The notes beneath the pieces were generated by a model that was not told the origin of the DNA, did not search any database, and worked only from the letters and a program-made list of their open reading frames with translations. A stretch of DNA of 64,000 nucleotides from Chryseobacterium sp. JUb7 (GTDB lineage Bacteria > Bacteroidota > Bacteroidia > Flavobacteriales > Weeksellaceae), in the NCBI RefSeq assembly GCF_024806495.1, contig NZ_JANUFF010000001.1, forward strand, positions 310,001-374,000, read 5' to 3'. A program made the translations under genes and the position numbers. Each line of letters begins with the position of its first letter. Position 1 is the stretch's first letter. Shown one piece after another: positions 61,411-64,000 of this stretch.

Positions 61411-63858
61411 TTGGCTACTTTCGAAAATACCAACGGATTCAACATCATTCAAAACTGGATGATGGACAAAGGTATTTCTCCCTTTAAATTTCAGACGGAT
61501 ACCTGGAAAAAATTTGGAAATGGCTACAGCGGAATTGTGGTTGCCCCTACCGGTTTCGGAAAAACCTATTCTGTTTTTTTAGCCTTAATTTCAGATTTCT
61601 TAAATCATCCCGAAAAATACAAAAAAGGACTGAAAATGATCTGGATCACTCCCCTTCGTTCGCTTTCCAAAGATATCGCAAAAGCAATGCAGGAAGCAAT
61701 TGATGAGATTGGTCTGGATTGGATGGTCGGAGTCCGAAACGGAGATACGGATCCCAAAGTACGACAGCAGCAGGTTAAAAATATGCCTGAAATTTTAGTG
61801 GCCACTCCCGAAAGCCTGCATTTACTTCTCGGGCAGAAAAATCATCAGCGGTTTTTTCAGAATCTGCAGAGTATTGTCGTGGATGAATGGCACGAATTAT
61901 TGGGCTCAAAACGCGGTGTTTTGGTAGAACTGGGTGTTTCTCAACTCCGAAAATATGTTCCGAAACTTAAAATTTGGGGAATTACAGCAACAATAGGAAA
62001 CCTGGATGAAGCGATGGAGGTTTTAATTCCTTATAAAATTAAAAAAACGAAGGTTACAGCCAAAGAACATAAAAAGATTGATATTATTTCCGTTTTTCCG
62101 GATGAAGTCGAAATTCTGCCATGGGCAGGACATCTTGGACATAAGCTGGCAGATAAAGTAGTCCCGATTATTTTAGATTCAACATCTACTATTGTTTTTA
62201 CAAATACCCGAAGTCAGAGTGAAATGTGGTACCAGCTGTTGCTGGATGCCTATCCTGATTTTGCGGGACAAATTGCTATTCATCACAGTTCGATTGATGC
62301 ACATTTAAGAATATGGATTGAAGAAAACTTGAGCAATGGAAAATTAAAAGCCGTAGTCTCTACATCATCTTTGGACTTAGGAATCGATTTTAAACCTGTT
62401 GATACCGTGATACAAATCGGTTCAGCAAAAGGTGTTGCGAGGTTTTTGCAAAGGGCAGGACGAAGTGGCCACTCTCCTTTTGAAACTTCCAAAATTTATT
62501 GCGTTCCCACTCACTCTTTGGAACTTATTGAAGTGGCTGCACTGAAGGAAGCCGTTAAACAAAATGTAATAGAACCACGGGAACCACAGGTGTTATGTTT
62601 CGATGTATTGGTCCAGTTTTTAATGACTCTGGCGATTGGAGATGGATTTTATCCTCAGGAAACGTATGAAAGAATTAAACAAGTTTATACATTTCAGGAA
62701 ATTACGGATGAAGAATGGAAAAATATCCTTGATTTTCTGACCATCGGCGGAAGTGTTTTGAAAAGTTATGAAGAATACCATAAAGTGGTAGTGATGGAAG
62801 ACGGTCTGTTTAAAGTAACTTCAAGAAAAATCGCCATGCTTCACAGAATGAATATGGGAGCTATCGTAAGCGATGCAATGTTGAAAGTAAAGTTTATTTC
62901 CGGAGGATACATCGGAATGGTTGAGGAATATTTTATTTCAAAATTAAAGAAAGAAGAAAAATTTATCCTGGCGGGCCGTGTACTTGAGGTAGCAATGGTA
63001 AAGGATATGACAGTGTACGTCCGTTTGTCTAAAGGAAAAGCTTTGGCTCCGAGTTATTTAGGCGGCAGATTACCTTTAAGCTCAAATTTGGGACATTTTT
63101 TAAGAGAAAAATTATCCGGAGCCCTGAATCCCAAAGCTTCTGAAAAAGAACTTAAATTTTTACATCCTTTACTGATTAATCAGGAAGAACGCTCTCATAT
63201 TCCAAAAGAAGATGAGTTTTTGGTGGAATTAATTAAAAACAGGGAAGGCTATCATTTATTTATGTACCCTTTTGAAGGACGTCTCGTGCATGAAGTAATG
63301 GCCGCTTTGATTGCCTATCGGATTTCAAAACTCGCTCCTATTTCTTTTTCAATGGCAATGAATGATTATGGTTTTGAGCTATTCAGTGATAAAGAAATTC
63401 CGTTACATGAGGATAATCTGCATCAGATTTTGACCCGTGAAAACCTGATGACCGATGTTATTTCAAGTATCAATTCAGCAGAAATGGCTCGGAGAAAATT
63501 CAGGGATATTGCTGTAATTTCAGGGATGGTGATTCAAAATTTCCCGGGACAACAGCGTTCCAACAAAGCTTTACAAAGCTCAGCAGGATTGATTTTTAAA
63601 GTACTGGAAGATCATGATCCCAATCATTTTCTTGTGAGACAGGCTTATACGGAGGTTTTCAATATGCAGTTACAGGAGCAGCGACTTGTGGAAGCTTTTA
63701 AAAGAATTGAAAAATCAAAAATCATTCTGAAACATTCCAATACGTTTACACCTCTAAGTTTCCCGATAAAAGTAGACAGCCTACGTCAGACTTTAACGAG
63801 TGAGGATTTGGATGCACGAATCAGAAAACTTGTAGAGCAAGCCAGAAAAGAGAAATAA
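61411..63858 (+). CDS. Ligase-associated DEXH-box helicase (Lhr-type)
   Basis: An 815-residue SF2 DNA helicase. Walker A APTGFGKT (45-52), DEWH (158-161) and the VI motif QRAGRSGHS are present. It matches the Lhr-Core helicase of the MPE-Lhr-ligase-exonuclease cluster. The start is TTG at 61411: an in-frame TAA lies 7 bases upstream and the first Met is residue 17. It is distinct in sequence from the helicase at 44312. The stop is followed directly by an AAT repeat. Confidence 0.93.
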   Translation: MATFENTNGFNIIQNWMMDKGISPFKFQTDTWKKFGNGYSGIVVAPTGFGKTYSVFLALISDFLNHPEKYKKGLKMIWITPLRSLSKDIAKAMQEAIDEIGLDWMVGVRNGDTDPKVRQQQVKNMPEILVATPESLHLLLGQKNHQRFFQNLQSIVVDEWHELLGSKRGVLVELGVSQLRKYVPKLKIWGITATIGNLDEAMEVLIPYKIKKTKVTAKEHKKIDIISVFPDEVEILPWAGHLGHKLADKVVPIILDSTSTIVFTNTRSQSEMWYQLLLDAYPDFAGQIAIHHSSIDAHLRIWIEENLSNGKLKAVVSTSSLDLGIDFKPVDTVIQIGSAKGVARFLQRAGRSGHSPFETSKIYCVPTHSLELIEVAALKEAVKQNVIEPREPQVLCFDVLVQFLMTLAIGDGFYPQETYERIKQVYTFQEITDEEWKNILDFLTIGGSVLKSYEEYHKVVVMEDGLFKVTSRKIAMLHRMNMGAIVSDAMLKVKFISGGYIGMVEEYFISKLKKEEKFILAGRVLEVAMVKDMTVYVRLSKGKALAPSYLGGRLPLSSNLGHFLREKLSGALNPKASEKELKFLHPLLINQEERSHIPKEDEFLVELIKNREGYHLFMYPFEGRLVHEVMAALIAYRISKLAPISFSMAMNDYGFELFSDKEIPLHEDNLHQILTRENLMTDVISSINSAEMARRKFRDIAVISGMVIQNFPGQQRSNKALQSSAGLIFKVLEDHDPNHFLVRQAYTEVFNMQLQEQRLVEAFKRIEKSKIILKHSNTFTPLSFPIKVDSLRQTLTSEDLDARIRKLVEQARKEK

Positions 63859-63877
63859 TAATAATAATAATAATAAT
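63854..63877. repeat. AAT trinucleotide microsatellite, eight copies
   Basis: Eight AAT units run through the helicase stop codon into the gap before pdeM. Changes in copy number would be in multiples of three, changing only the spacing between the two genes. Confidence 0.9.
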
Positions 63878-63924
63878 ATGATTACTTTCTGAATAACAGA
63901 AATTGTTAAATTGTACATTTAAAC

Positions 63925-64000
63925 ATGAAAATAGTAACAAAAAATATACCTATTCAAAACGAAATTTTCACCATAACCAATCAGCGTGCGGCATTCTGGG
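63925..64000 (+). CDS. pdeM: Partial CDS, probable ligase-associated phosphoesterase PdeM
   Basis: The reading frame starts MKIVTKNIPIQNEIFTITNQ and is open to the window end (25 codons). Its start and the position after the Lhr helicase match PdeM, the metallophosphoesterase of the ligase-associated repair cluster. Only the N-terminus is visible, so no catalytic residues can be checked. Confidence 0.6.
   Translation, partial: MKIVTKNIPIQNEIFTITNQRAAFW

Overview
The window looks like a chromosomal segment of a Chryseobacterium-type flavobacterium (Bacteroidota). The DNA is clearly AT-rich. Gene starts lack strong Shine-Dalgarno sequences, and many are preceded by the flavobacterial -7 hexamer pattern TAnnTTTG. 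The gene content also fits: DUF3078, a NUDIX-type sugar regulator, TonB-dependent receptors, secreted GH3 enzymes with an N-terminal signal and 'AQ' cleavage site, and IucA/IucC siderophore genes. No rRNA, tRNA, insertion sequence, integrase or CRISPR array was seen. Repeats are short intergenic REP-like or degenerate elements.

Layout. 1-11.8 kb: housekeeping and stress genes (HAD phosphatase, small membrane protein, three aldo/keto reductases, a type II NADH dehydrogenase-like protein, two AraC regulators, an MFS pump, a CLC chloride channel, an NmrA-like reductase). 11.8-16.4 kb: DUF3078 protein, a small hypothetical protein, a DUF421 membrane protein with an added zinc ribbon, and a CynX-type MFS transporter. 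16.4-25.9 kb: a complete NRPS-independent siderophore locus with TonB receptor, PLP decarboxylase, a fused IucA/IucC synthetase-acyltransferase, an N-hydroxylase and a MATE exporter. Its intergenic gaps are loaded with REP-like repeats. 25.9-33.7 kb: a secreted esterase, an operon FrnE-nucleosidase-GNAT-Crp, a divergent HxlR/MFS pair, another MFS transporter, and an atypical SDR.

33.7-44.3 kb: a polysaccharide- or glycoside-utilisation-like operon on the minus strand. It holds a TonB receptor, two GH3 enzymes each with a perfect EF-hand loop, an alpha/beta hydrolase and a nucleoside-hydrolase-like protein. It has no SusD and faces a divergent NUDIX-winged-helix regulator. 44.3-49.2 kb: a tightly overlapping three-gene operon encoding a TerB-C-type protein, a BrxD/DUF2791-type ATPase and an Lhr/BrxHI-type helicase. 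This is the best candidate for an under-described, probably defensive system. 49.4-58.6 kb: CAT-like acetyltransferase, AraC regulator, then a plus-strand run of oxidoreductase and stress genes (lipoprotein amidohydrolase, two AKRs, DUF3861, HIBADH-like, DoxX, PCC/DUF296) ending in a Crp/Fnr regulator. Next comes a PRISE-type reductase whose promoter carries two FNR-like boxes. 58.7-64 kb: the known ligase-associated DNA repair module (MBL exonuclease, ATP-dependent ligase, Lhr-type helicase, and the start of PdeM).

All function calls come from reading motifs and recalled family resemblance. No searches were run.
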